The translations under genes were made by a program, and so were the position numbers. DNA of 64,000 nt from Tretioscincus oriximinensis (taxonomy: Eukaryota > Chordata > Lepidosauria > Squamata > Gymnophthalmidae), in contig JAJVDF010000508.1 of NCBI GenBank assembly GCA_022410635.1, forward strand, positions 290,811 through 354,810. The letters are read 5' to 3'. Shown piece by piece: positions 44,729 to 54,909 of the stretch (position 1 is the first letter of the stretch; every line of letters begins with the position of its first letter). The notes beneath the pieces were generated by a model. The model was not told where the DNA came from and searched no databases. It saw only the letters and a list, made by a program, of their open reading frames with translations.

Positions 44729-44869
44729 ATACAAACTAAGACTTTTTCTCAGTGTGTTGAATAATACTATAGCTGGAAAAAATCACTAAAATTTGACAGC
44801 AATCGAGCACAAGTGGGAGACAAAAGACCCAAGAGTGAGCATGGTGAGGTAGAAATGGATGAAGAAAAG
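44729..44869 (+). pseudogene. ELM2-SANT gene exon: SANT helix 3 with in-frame TAA
   Basis: tttcttag|ATACAAAC...GAAAAG|gtatag, 141 nt, 47 codons. Reads IQTKTFSQCVE, stop, YYSWKKSLKFDSNRAQ, then VGDKRPKSEHGEVEMDEEK. The stop replaces an aromatic residue of the conserved triplet. It lies in the left arm of an inverted duplication. Confidence 0.85.
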
Positions 44870-44883
44870 GTATAGAAAGGTTT

Positions 44884-45060
44884 ATTTCAGAGAAATACCC
44901 ATGTTAGTCTAGTAGAAAGTCCAGCACAGGAGCTAGCAGCACATGGGACTAACAGTAGAAAAGTAGGTGGCATAAGCTTTCATCAACACATCTACTTCTT
45001 CAGGTGCATCTGAAGAAGAAATGTATATGAAAGCTTATGCCACCTACTTTTCTACTGTTA
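44884..45060. mobile_element. Inverted pair of Penelope-type terminal repeats
   Basis: ttagtctagtagaaagtcca...cttcttcagg, then tgcatctgaagaag and onward as a mirror. The hammerhead-like core is decayed (gaagaaatgtatatgaaag). Confidence 0.7.
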
Positions 45061-45067
45061 GTCTGTG

Positions 45068-45365
45068 CTACTTCAGATAGCTCAGTTGCTAAGGAATCAA
45101 TCTCTCAGCTGGGAGATGGGGTTTCGAAGCCCTGTGTGGGACGTGGGGAGGGCTGAGCACCTTCCACTAGCCTGTAGCTCTAGCCAACCCAGCTATTCGA
45201 AAGCATGAATTGCAAGAAATTGCAACTGACTGCAAGTAGATACATGGGAACCACCGGAGCCTGGTGGGGAAGATAGAATGTCAGCTTTTGGGCAAAATAC
45301 TCTTTGAGTCCCTTTGAAAGGTGAGAAAAACGGGGTATAAGAACCCAGTTCTTCTTCTTCTACTA
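45068..45365 (+). mobile_element. tRNA-derived SINE
   Basis: Full head, body and TTC tail inside the left arm. Confidence 0.8.
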
Positions 45366-45519
45366 CTTGTCATAAATCACAGGCTGAAGGCATCTGTATT
45401 CCTTATCTGCTGCCCAGCAACTTCCTCAAGGCAATTTACTAAGGCTGGGCAGATACTCAAACTTGGCAAGGGGAGCAGATCTTATCTGCACCGTGCCTTA
45501 ATTCTTCCTTGTGAGCTGT

Positions 45520-46050
45520 ACACAAGTTAACACCAGAGGGAGAAATTACAAACACATACAATAATAAAAAACAATCCTAGGTCAGAAGTAGGAAAGAAGC
45601 CAGAAGTGTTCAAAACAGTCCAAGGTCAACACACGCTGAATTATCTATCAGGGAAACTGGGTAAGCACACACTGAATACACAACTTGTCTCCAGCAACCT
45701 ACTGGCAGGTTCAGGATGGTTTACATAGAGTCTTCAATCTGCCATTTCATCCTTTTCTCCATCAGATGCTTAGAACGCCGAAGCTTCTCCTGCTGTTTCC
45801 TGCCTACTAGAAACTCCTTAATTGTATTCCACCTGGAACTTTCACCTTGCTCAACCTCATGCAGTTCAGATCCTGGGGAAATACCTGGCTGCTGGGGCAG
45901 GTGTGTCTGCTGGGAAGCTTCCGTATCCTCTGAGCTAGAATCCTGCTCCAGACCAGGCCTGGCCATGACACTATTAGCCCCTTTGCTGGTCATTAGAGAT
46001 CTGGAACAGATTTGGGGGACTGAACTTAAAAATCTGTCCTCCATCTTATG
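45520..46050 (-). repeat. Unclassified repeat with acidic/basic frame
   Basis: The minus-strand frame 45,721-46,044 has SSSEDTEASQQTHLPQQPG, then IKEFLVGRKQQEKLRRSKHL, and no recognised domain. Layout like 15,060-15,760. Confidence 0.4.
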
Positions 46051-46544
46051 GCAGATTCCCTTTCTGAGTTTGGAAAAATAAATAAAATTAATGTTGCAAA
46101 TTCTTTAAGGGGATAGAGTTATTTCTCACTAATTTTTCTTTCAACTTCATAGATGATTGTCCATGAAATCTCATGGTACAATAAGTTTTTTCTATTTATT
46201 TTTCAACCTTTGGAAATGACACTGAAATCTCTAGATTTTTTTTTCTTTTACTTATGAGTAAATAGTGATGTATATATTAATTCGAGGGTTATAAAATAGC
46301 AAGGCCCTTCCTTGCTACTACTTCTGAACTCAACATTGAAAGAAGAATTGCCGTGTTTTGTTCACTGACATTCATCTATTGTAATTAGATAATTTTTTGA
46401 CAGCCTNTGTTACCTTTATTACTTTTCTGTCTTTTCACAGGTCAGAGAAAGTTAAGGCTATTGAAGTCTTGCACTAGTTTCATTAAACTTTGTTTTAAAT
46501 GTTTTTTTTTTCTTGGTTTTAGTCCAGAACTGAATTTGGATAGG

Positions 46545-46745
46545 GAAAATATTTTCTCTATCACACAACTTTAGGGCTAGAGGACACACCTTGAAGCTGA
46601 TGAGCAGTAGTTAGGGCAGTCAAGGGGAATAATTTTTTCACTCAGGGGGTCACTGGTCTATAGAATTCTCTTCCAGAGGAGGGGGTGGTAGCTAGCAGCC
46701 TGGATAGCTTCAAGGCAGGATTACATAAATTCATGGAGAACAGGT
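46545..46745 (+). repeat. CR1 fragment
   Basis: 'tttctctatcacacaacttt', 'ttcttccagaggagg'-like CR1 C-terminal text. Confidence 0.5.
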
Positions 46746-46804
46746 GTATTAGTGTCTAATAGTTCTGAAATATCTTTTCCAAGGAGTCAAGAACAGANGA
46801 GGAT

Positions 46805-47125
46805 GTTGCACAAGGTATGAGTGGTGCAGTGAGTTAAGAGACAGTTTTATAATCTTTCAGATTGAGAGATCCATTTTCAGAGCCCTGTGTCAGCCATGAA
46901 AAGGTTGAACACCCTCTACTGGCCTCAGCTTTAACCTACTCAGCTTTTTGAAGGAAAGTAGATTTGCAACCTACATCTCCAAGTAGATTCGTGAGTACCA
47001 CCACTAATGTGGTGAGAAAGGAAGATGCAAGTCTTCAGGTGAAAATTTACTTTGTAAGCCACTCTGGATCCCTTCTGGTGAGAAGGATGGGGTATAAAAA
47101 CCAGATGGTTCTTCTTTTTCTGTCT
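46805..47125 (+). repeat. Older tRNA-derived SINE
   Basis: 'gtggtgcagtgagttaagag', 'gagtaccaccactaatgtgg', 'ggggtataaaaaccagatgg'. Confidence 0.65.
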
Positions 47126-47211
47126 GCCCAGGTGCAACTGGTGGGCTAGGTGGGCTAGGTGGGCTTTGGACTGATTCAGTAGGGTTTCTCTTACGTTCTT
47201 ATGAAAAGTAC

Positions 47212-47450
47212 TTAAGAACATGAAAAGAGCTATACTGGATCAGGCCACAGGCCACCTAGTCCAGCCTTCTGTCTCACACAGAGGCCCACCAGATGCACCT
47301 GGGCAGCCTGAACAGAGGAAAGCAAAACATGCCCCTGTTCATGACTTCCTGCAAGTGGCATTTCAGGAGTCCTGCCTGTTGCTCCATCCGGGAGGCAACA
47401 TCCCAGACATCCATCCTAGGACCCATTGATACTTGTCTGACTCCAGCCTA
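47212..47450 (-). repeat. CR1-group 3' unit
   Basis: Same text as 36,970-37,211. Confidence 0.65.
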
Positions 47451-48064
47451 AATCTATGCAAACCGGACTTAACAGAGTACCATACAGACCTCTAAGCTGC
47501 CTTTTAAAAAAACAAAAAGTTATGATTCATATTTAAAGGGTGCAAACTTTGTCATCCCTACAGTATCTTGTGCATTTTCTGTATTGTGAAACTGCTCGCT
47601 TTATGCTCATGATCCATTGGAGAGGGCAGCATATTCATGTCTTCACTGCAGGTGTTGTATGGAGGATGTTTGAATCAGCCTTTCAATTTTGTGGCTATTG
47701 CATATAAAAACCAAGAATGTGTTAGTCATGGTCTTTCTGGATGGCTCAGAGCTGACAAATTGGGTTAGTGCTCATGTAAATCAAACTCCGGGGACCTTAG
47801 CTGTAACGAGTGGCACAATCTAGACCATGCAAACTTGGATAGATCAAAAATTTCAAGGCACCTTTCCCATATGTTGCCAATGCAGCTGTTGAGTCAGTTT
47901 CTCTCAAGTCATTTGAGGTCATCTTGGGACCAGGTGCACCCCAAGCCTTCTTCCGGGTATTTGTGGCAGAATGGAAGATTGAATGATAAATTGCTCAATC
48001 CTTCTACACTTGGAAGAGCACAGGGAATATTTTTGTCAAAAAATATCCGCAATTTATTTATTTA

Positions 48065-48780
48065 CTAGGGGAATCAGCCCATTGGGTTACAGTAATGCAA
48101 AGGCCTCTGGCCAACAATGAAAGCAAAAATGCAAACTAGCCACATATATTAAAACAGTACCTGATGGTGAGAAGGAAAAGGACATTTTTACAACCAGGTG
48201 AAAGAGGTGCTCTTCAAATCTCTTCTAAAAGAATATAATGATGTTGACTGACCCAAGTCAAGGGGGAGACTACTTCAGCCAGGAGGCCTTATCATAGGTT
48301 CCTGCTCCCTTTGTTGCTGAGAAGGATGGTATAAACAGGAGGACCTCCCCTGCAGATCTTAAGCCATGGGCAGGTAGATATGGGAGAAGGCCTTCCTTTA
48401 GGTCAGTGGTTCTCAAACTTTCTAATGCTGTGACCCNGCAATACAGTTCCTCATGTTGTGGTGACCCCAATTTTGGTGGCTACTCCATAGCATACCATGG
48501 CATAGCATCAGAAAAATGGCTTTAGGTGACCCCTGTGTTTTGGTCATTTGACCCCTGGCGGGGTCGCGACCCACATGTTAAAAACCGCTGCTTTAGGTAT
48601 TATTTAGGGCCTTAAAATTGGGCTCAGTAGTGGATTGGATTGGCATGATATGTGTCCGGCCAGTCGTTCCAGTCAGCAGCCTAGTAGCTGCATTCTGTAC
48701 CAGCTNCAGCTTCCAAACCATTTTCAAAGGCAGCCGCATCTAGAGAGCATTATAGAAGTCCAACTCAGAAGTATTGATTA
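48065..48780 (-). repeat. L2-like retroposon 3' part, split by SPIN-like element
   Basis: 'ttcaaatctcttctaaaaga', 'cctcccctgcagatcttaa' and 'gggagaaggccttcctttag' match 62,400-62,545 and 63,248-63,480. Confidence 0.6.
48404..48590. mobile_element. SPIN-like hAT MITE
   Basis: CAGTGGTTCTCAAACTTTCT at the left; ggggtcgcgaccc and 'gttaaaaaccgctg' at the right. Perfect 8-bp duplication CTTTAGGT at 48,396-48,403 and 48,591-48,598. Length 187 bp, no transposase. Confidence 0.82.
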
Positions 48781-48824
48781 CTATGGCCAGGTTATTCACA
48801 AAAAGGAAATATGGAGAAATGGAA

Positions 48825-48950
48825 TGATTCATTCATTCATTCATTCATTCACATTTCTATATCTCCCTATACCCGAAGGCCTCAGGGCGGTTAACAATAA
48901 AAAAGTCAACATATTAAAGTCAAATTAACATATTAAAACAGCAGCGTAGA
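48825..48950 (-). repeat. L2-like 3' end with (TTCA)n
   Basis: (attc)n at 48,828-48,852, then 'atatctccctatacccgaag'. Confidence 0.55.
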
Positions 48951-49267
48951 TCTTTTCTGCTTGGCATGGACTACCAGGTAGTCTGACTCACACTGGCTTG
49001 GGCTATTGGTTGCCTTCTCCAAGGGAGATTCGTATTGTATCCAATTTGGCAGCTAAAATTGTAGCTCTCCAGATTTTGTTTCAAAAACACGCGCAGCCTT
49101 CTTTCCTTCCTGAACTAAAAGTAACATACTTAGACTAAATTCGCAGTCCTTCCTGAGAATGGAACAATTGCACCACAGATTTATTTGTGCACCCCTAAGC
49201 AGCTCCTCTCACTCCTAGCCTACAACCATATCTAGCTTGGAGTCTGGGGTCTGGACCACCCAAGGCA

Positions 49268-49345
49268 ATCATAAGAACATAAGAAGACCCATACTGGATT
49301 GGGCCAGAGCCCGTCTAGTCCAGCATTCTGTCTTACCTAGAGGCT
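49268..49345 (-). repeat. CR1-group 3' fragment
   Basis: 'ataagaacataagaagaccc' then 'gtctagtccagcattctgtc'. Directly followed by tagggttgcaatattctgcc, which resembles one end of the hAT MITE at 28,107. Confidence 0.55.
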
Positions 49346-49446
49346 AGGGTTGCAATATTCTGCCAGTCCAAAACCAGGATGGGTGGGTGGGTTGGACACT
49401 CACATATGCGTGCATACACACACACTTGTGGTGACACAGACAGAAC

Positions 49447-49768
49447 AAAGCTGCACAAGAAGAAGAAGAACTGGGTTCTTATATCCCGCTTTTCTCACCT
49501 TTCAAAGGGACTCAAAGTGGCTTACAAGGGTATTTTGCCCAAAGGCTCACATTCTATCTTCCTCACCAGGCTATGGTGGTTCCCATGTATCTACTTGCAG
49601 TCAGTTGCAATTTCTTGCAATTCATGCTTTCGAATAGCTGGGTTGGCTAGAGGTACAGACTAGTGGAAGGTGCTCACCCCTCCTCACGTCCCACAAAGGA
49701 CTTCGAAACCCCATCTCCCGGACGAGAGACGGATTCCTTAGCAACTGAGCTATCCGTGCCTGCTCTGA
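49447..49768 (-). mobile_element. tRNA-derived SINE
   Basis: (GAA)n, 'cttatatcccgcttttctca' through 'gcaactgagctatccgtgcc'. Confidence 0.8.
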
Positions 49769-49932
49769 TCCCGTCAAAACATCCAAGCGTCTTTCCTCTG
49801 CATTCAGCAAAGGAAGCGCACTCTGCTCCCCTTGCCAATTTTGGGTATCTGCCCAGCCTCAGGTAAATTGCCTTGAGGAAGTTGCTAGGCAGCAGATAAG
49901 GAATACAGATGCCTTCAGCCTGTGATTTATGA

Positions 49933-50246
49933 CAAGTAGTAGAAGAAGAAGAACTGGATTCTTATACCCCGCTTTTCTCACCTTTCAAAGGGACTCAAAG
50001 CGGCTTACAAGGATATATTTTGCCCGAAGGCTTCCATTCTATCTTCCCCACCAGGCTATGGTGGTTCCCATGTATCTACTTGCAGTCAGTTGCAATTTCT
50101 TGCAATTCATGCTTTCGAATAGCTGGATTGGTTAGAGCTACAGGCTAGTGGAAGGTGCTCACCCCTCCCCAAGTCCCACATAGGGCTTCAAAACCCGATC
50201 TCTCAGATGAGAGACAGATTCCTTAGCAACTGAGCTATCCGAAGTA
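49933..50246 (-). mobile_element. tRNA-derived SINE
   Basis: Mirror of the SINE at 45,068-45,365; same flanks. Confidence 0.8.
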
Positions 50247-50448
50247 GCACAGACTAACAGTAGAAAAGTAGATGGCATAAGCTTTCATATACATGTCTAC
50301 TTCTTCAGATGCACCTGAAGACGTAGATGTGTTTATGAAAGCTTATGCCACCTACTTTTCTACTGTTAGTCCCATGTGCTGCTAGCTCCTGTGCTGGACT
50401 TTCTACTAGACTAACACGGGTATTCTTCTGAAATNAACCTTTCTATAC

Positions 50449-50556
50449 CTTTTCTTCATCCATTTCTACCTCATCTTGCTCACTCTTGGGTCTTTTGTCT
50501 CCCACTTGTGCTCGACTGCAGTCAAATTTTAGCTGAGAAAAAGTCTTAGTTTGTAT
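50449..50556 (-). pseudogene. Inverted duplicate of the SANT exon, 33 nt shorter
   Basis: On the minus strand: acceptor cttag|ATACAAAC, donor GAAAAG|gtatag, 108 nt, open: IQTKTFSQ, then LKFDCSRAQVGDKRPKSE and QDEVEMDEEK. The 33 nt missing relative to 44,729-44,869 include the TAA and the YYSWKK helix. No partner exons seen on this strand. Confidence 0.8.
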
Positions 50557-50631
50557 CTAAGAAAGCAGCAAGAATAACTTGAAGAAATAACTGACACAAC
50601 AACTACAATTAGTATTACAATTAGTAATACA

Positions 50632-50805
50632 ATCTACTGGCCTTAACTCTAGCCAACCCAGCTATTAGATAAATGGGGACCATCACAGCATCGTGGGGAA
50701 AATAGAATATAAGCCATCAGGCAAAAATTATGCTTTTAAGCCACTTTGAGTCCCTTTGAGTGGGAAAAGCAGGGTATAAAAGCCAAGTTGTTGTTCTTCT
50801 TCTCT
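50632..50805 (+). repeat. tRNA-derived SINE, 5' truncated
   Basis: 'agccaacccagctattagat' to 'gttgttcttcttct'. Confidence 0.6.
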
Positions 50806-50939
50806 GCGCTACATACAAGGAATAATTTCCAAGGACCAATCTGATCAAGCTGTGTGTGAAAATATCTACCTATTTCCAAAATGGCCATCTATCTAAACTG
50901 AGACTTGCTTAGTTTCTCTGTGATTTTTGGCCTGGTGGA

Positions 50940-51280
50940 AGAGGTAACTGTCCAGCATCTGAAGAAGTAGATTCATATACAAAAGCTCCTGTTTCTTCCC
51001 TTTTTCTTGTTAATCCCTAAGGTGCTATGAGACTCCCTTGCTAGATATTATGGACTCAGCTGAACATGTCTATTTCTTTGAAAGCTATCACTATGGAAAA
51101 CATCAAAAGCAGCCAAACAGAAGGGGAATCTATCAACCATTCCAGGATCTTTGTCGAGGTATTTTTAGCATCTGAAGGAGTCACTTATCAAAGCTCCTCC
51201 TGTATCAATTTTTGTTGTTATCTCCAAGTTGCTTTGAGACTCTCCTGCTAGATATTCTGGACTCAGACTAAGGCTGCCTC
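50940..51280. repeat. Older hammerhead-type monomers
   Basis: Two diverged monomers (agcatctgaagaagtagatt at 50,953; agcatctgaaggagtcactt at about 51,168), each followed by 'ggtgctatgagactccc'-like or 'gctttgagactct' text. Confidence 0.5.
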
Positions 51281-51839
51281 CCCATGGGGGCTTTGTACCA
51301 CAATGGTCCTTACATGATTAGGAATCTGCCCCGAGTGGTAACAGAGCTTCAATCATCCACTCGGGGAAAAGCTCCGTTGCCATGGAATATCATGTTGCTG
51401 ATCCTTCAGGCATCAGTGAGAAGTGACTGTTTCCCAATCAACAGCTGGCCCAGGTACTACACAGTCGTGGAAAGACTGGATACTGCATGATGCAGAATCT
51501 TCCTGACTATTTTCTCACTGGCTCCATGTGGATTACCAAGGTACGTGGAAATGAATGAGTCCCTGCAATCATTTACAGATTGTGGGTTGTAACTAGTCAT
51601 GCAGAGAAGATTTAATACTTTGAAATCTATCACTACTGAAAGCACCAAAAGCAGCCAAATGAAGGGGAAATCCATCAGCATCTCCAGGATTTTTGCCCCA
51701 GGTGCAGAGCACAATTCAACCGTTGAGACCCAAAATAACTTGGGCCCCAAATATCTCAAGGAAGGCCTTTTCCCATATCAACCAGCCTGTCCTTAAGATC
51801 TGCATAAGTTAGGTCCTTCTAACTCTACTGCCTCTGTCA

Positions 51840-53020
51840 TAGAAAAAAATGGCAATCTAAATTACTTCCACAAATGCCAAAGATTATTTCTATTCGACAC
51901 ATTAACAAGGACGGCAATGTAATATCCAAAGCTGATATTGAGAAATTAGAATCCGAAAATATTACGATATAAGATTGGTTCCGTTTTGATGGAAACTTGA
52001 TGACATGCAATGAATGTATTGCCATTCTTGGCCATGATAAATGACTACAAGCTCAGCAAATGATAAATAAACTCCAACAGAACATTTATAGAAGATCCAT
52101 AATAATGCCAAATACATTATTAGAAGTTTTATATCTGAATGCAAAAAAAGATACTAAAGGAGTGGGGGGCTCATTATATAAACTACTTATCAATTTTCTA
52201 TATGATAATAAAACTTCAAGGACAAATTTATGGGAAAACTGATTTAACAATCAATGAGTCCGAAATGGGAACAAAGAAAATAAAAAAATACAAGAATCAA
52301 GGAACTTCAAACGAAAATACTTAGCAGATGGTATAGTGCACCCTGCTTTTTATCTCATGTTATCCCCAGTTTTAGATCAAATTGCTAACATGGATGTTGG
52401 GCGAGGGATATATATATTCACTTACTTTGGGGGTGCCCTGTGGTAAGATCTTTTTGGAATAATACATGGGTAGAGATTAAAAATATCATAGGATACCCCA
52501 TAATTCAATCTAAGGAGATATCAGTCATTCAAATATATCGTGGGATAGTCCAAGATGATAAATATTTACTGGGATAGATGCATCATTGCATTGGGCTGGA
52601 AGGACTCGGCAAAATGGCAATTGAAAAATTGGCAACATTACTTGGCGGATCAGTTGATGGGAGATTTCTTAGCCGATCAAATGCACAAGACGAATAACTT
52701 TAGAAGTAAATGGATGAGCAATTGGACCAAACTTCTGGTATATTGTCAATCCAACCGTTGGGGTTGGACCTGAACTCTTGGCAACAATTAAATGAATATT
52801 CAGACCATAAACTTGAAAATTATAAATAAATAAACTCTCTCTCTCTCTTAGGGGCAATTGGGTGGGGGTGGGTCAGGTATGGGATTGTTTATTTGCTGCA
52901 TGAATTATTTAGAAGACAAATACGTATTAAGAAGAATTCTGACTGTATTTTGTAGCATTTTATATGTATATAATTTTGCTGTATGAAGAAATACGTATTT
53001 ATGTTACTTTTGACAATTGA
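51840..53020 (+). mobile_element. L1 LINE ORF2 3' fragment
   Basis: The plus-strand frame 52,555-52,773 has RCIIALGWKDSAKWQLKNWQ and HYLADQLMGDFLADQ, the lizard L1 ORF2 C-terminus also seen at 55,124-55,435. Stops elsewhere. Confidence 0.7.
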
Positions 53021-53021
53021 T

Positions 53022-53230
53022 ATGGGGGTTGGACCTGATGACCCTGTAGGTCCCTTCCAACTCTATGATTCTATGATTTAATGATGTAAAAACCATTTTA
53101 GACAGTTGTGTTTTATGATTTTAATCTTGTGAAGGTCATGGCGACCCGAATTTTTTAATTTTTGTAAGCCGCCCTGGACACCTTCGGGGGGAAGGGCGGG
53201 GTAAAAATCTTTTAAATAAATAAATAAATA
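53022..53230 (+). repeat. CR1 3' tip and L2-like tail
   Basis: 'cttccaactctatgattcta', then 'taagccgccctggacacctt' and (AAAT)n. Confidence 0.6.
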
Positions 53231-53480
53231 AATAAATATTTAAAAAGGGTGGGGGTCTCCCTTTGAGGCACGTCAGGCACCATCTCTGTGTTCATTCAGA
53301 GAACACTGGAAGATGCACCTCTTTGACTTGGACTTTGGCTGAAAAAACTGCTCTCTCTCCCTTACTTTTAGATATTGGTGTTTTAATATATTAATTTGTG
53401 GTAAAAAAATTTATTGTTAACCATCCCAAGACCTCTGGGTATAGAAATGTAAACAAACAAACAAATAAATCATAAAGCAG
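53230..53480 (+). repeat. L2-like fragment
   Basis: 'gaacactggaagatgcacct' through 'aaccatcccaagacctctgg'. Confidence 0.5.
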
Positions 53481-54052
53481 CTGAAGAAGTCGCCTGTGAA
53501 AGTCCTGCAGCCTCCCTTTTTCTTGGTTATGGTGCCTTCTGGCTCCTTTGGTGGAAGCTCCTCAGGTGACTCTGGTGACAGTGTGGGAAAATGTTACCAG
53601 AAAGCTGTCTGCCAGTCTTCTGGTAAAGCACCGCAGAGATCTAGTCAGCTCCAGACATGTTCAGCTTATGAAACCTGATTCTGAGTCCAGCCACAATGTT
53701 GGCACAGGGAAATATACAGACATTATTTTCTTAAAGGAGCCACAGAAGTCCCAAGACTTTAGTCAGCACAATCATAGTACAAGGATATGGGAGGGGATTC
53801 TCTGTAGCTACTTTCTCCATTAGGTGCCATGCTACAACTGCAAAGGAAGCATTTTCAGTACGGATCATGCTACTGTGGAAGGAAGAAATGTAAGCTCTCC
53901 AAGTACATTGGCACAAGATACGCCCAATCTCTCACTTATGAACAGATACAAAGCTACCAAAGAAAATCAAGGATAGACTTGTCAGAATAGGCTGTCATAC
54001 TGTTGGACTGCAAACTTAGATCTTTCTCTTTTAGAACTGGCCAAGCAGAGTC

Positions 54053-54500
54053 CTTGCTGAATGGGGCCAGAGCCCATCTAGTCCAGCATTCTGTCTCCCA
54101 AAGGGACCCACCCAATGCCCCTGGGCATCTCAACCAGAAGAAGGCAAAATCTTCACCTGTTCTTGACTCCCTGCAAATGGTATTTCAGGAATCCTGCCTG
54201 TTGCTCTGTCCTGGAGACAGTACCAAGAGACAGTACCAAGAGACTACCAACATTTTGCTTTCATGAATTGGTCTAATCCTATCTCTATGCTATCTAATAC
54301 CTGCTTCTTCCATAGGTCAGTTATCTTCTGGGTTAAAAAAAAAGAAATATTTCCCCTTGTTTTCCTAACTCTTCTGCCCTTCAGCTTCAAGGAATGCCCT
54401 CTGGTTCTAGTACTATGTGAAAAGGAAAATGATTTTTCTGTACTCACCTTATCCATTCCATGCATGATTTTATACAATCAGGTTACTTTTTCCTCTATAG
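54053..54500 (-). repeat. CR1 LINE 3' fragment
   Basis: Minus-strand MYKIMHGMDKVSTEKSFSFS and ITDLWKKQVLDS; the low end has the CR1-group 'tggggccagagcccatctag' text. Confidence 0.75.
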
Positions 54501-54909
54501 CAAAGACCAGGAGAGAAATAGGACACAGGAGCACATTTAAAGGGATGCGCATGTTCCTAGGTTCCTAGAAAGCCTCAGTGTGTAGGTAAGAGAGGAGACT
54601 GTTCCATTGATTAAGAATGAAATTAGAATGATTCACAGGTGGATGTAAAACAAATTTAAATGATATAGGGAATCAACAAACAAGTTACACCCAGTTTAAG
54701 TAACATCAATTTAGTCATAATTAATGCAAAGAAACTTGGGTTTCTAAATTAATCAGCAAAGATATAATGAGAAGAAGCAAGCCACATTAGGAAACAATGC
54801 AACAATGGAATTTGAATGAAAAACAAGCCCTACCCTTTCAATCTTAAGCAAAATAAATTGGACTTCCATAACCATTACTGGAGGTTCCTAACAAAGCCAC
54901 CATAAGCAA

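Larger units (their letters stand above)
33804..44869 (+). pseudogene. ELM2-SANT gene of the ZNF541/MIDEAS/TRERF1 family, decayed 3' exons
   Basis: Seven exon matches in order: 33804-34131, 34782-34845, 35961-36103, 36187-36290, 39656-39720, 42413-42500 and 44729-44869. The first four splice in frame and give a Pro/Ser-rich region (AYTPPPMFSPIREGSALYF), then an ELM2 domain ([14 protein letters not shown] through [16 protein letters not shown]). Exon 5 has lost bases before LADYH and holds TGA 39,704-39,706. Exon 6 lacks one base before WTPAE. Exon 7 has TAA 44,762-44,764 within the SANT domain. ELM2-SANT proteins recruit HDAC1/2. The wording CVE-x-YYSWKK...KFD resembles ZNF541 more than MIDEAS, by my recollection of the family. 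ZNF541's upstream zinc-finger exons were not found. Assembly error is an alternative to decay. Confidence 0.7.
44671..45480 (+). repeat. Inverted duplication, left arm
   Basis: Contains the last SANT exon, an inverted Penelope-repeat pair (44,884-45,060), a SINE (45,068-45,365) and 'ggcatctgtattccttatct'. All are mirrored at 49,826-50,630. Confidence 0.8.
49826..50630 (-). repeat. Inverted duplication, right arm
   Basis: Reverse complement of 44,671-45,480, including the SINE (49,933-50,246), Penelope-repeat pair (50,247-50,440) and exon copy. The two arms differ by scattered substitutions and a 33-nt deletion. Confidence 0.8.

Noticed and set aside
53496..53823. Ser/Gly-rich and Glu/Val-rich frames near 53.5 kb
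   Set aside because: Considered as a further exon of the ELM2-SANT gene or a zinc-finger exon, but there is no C2H2 motif and flanking text is L2-like.
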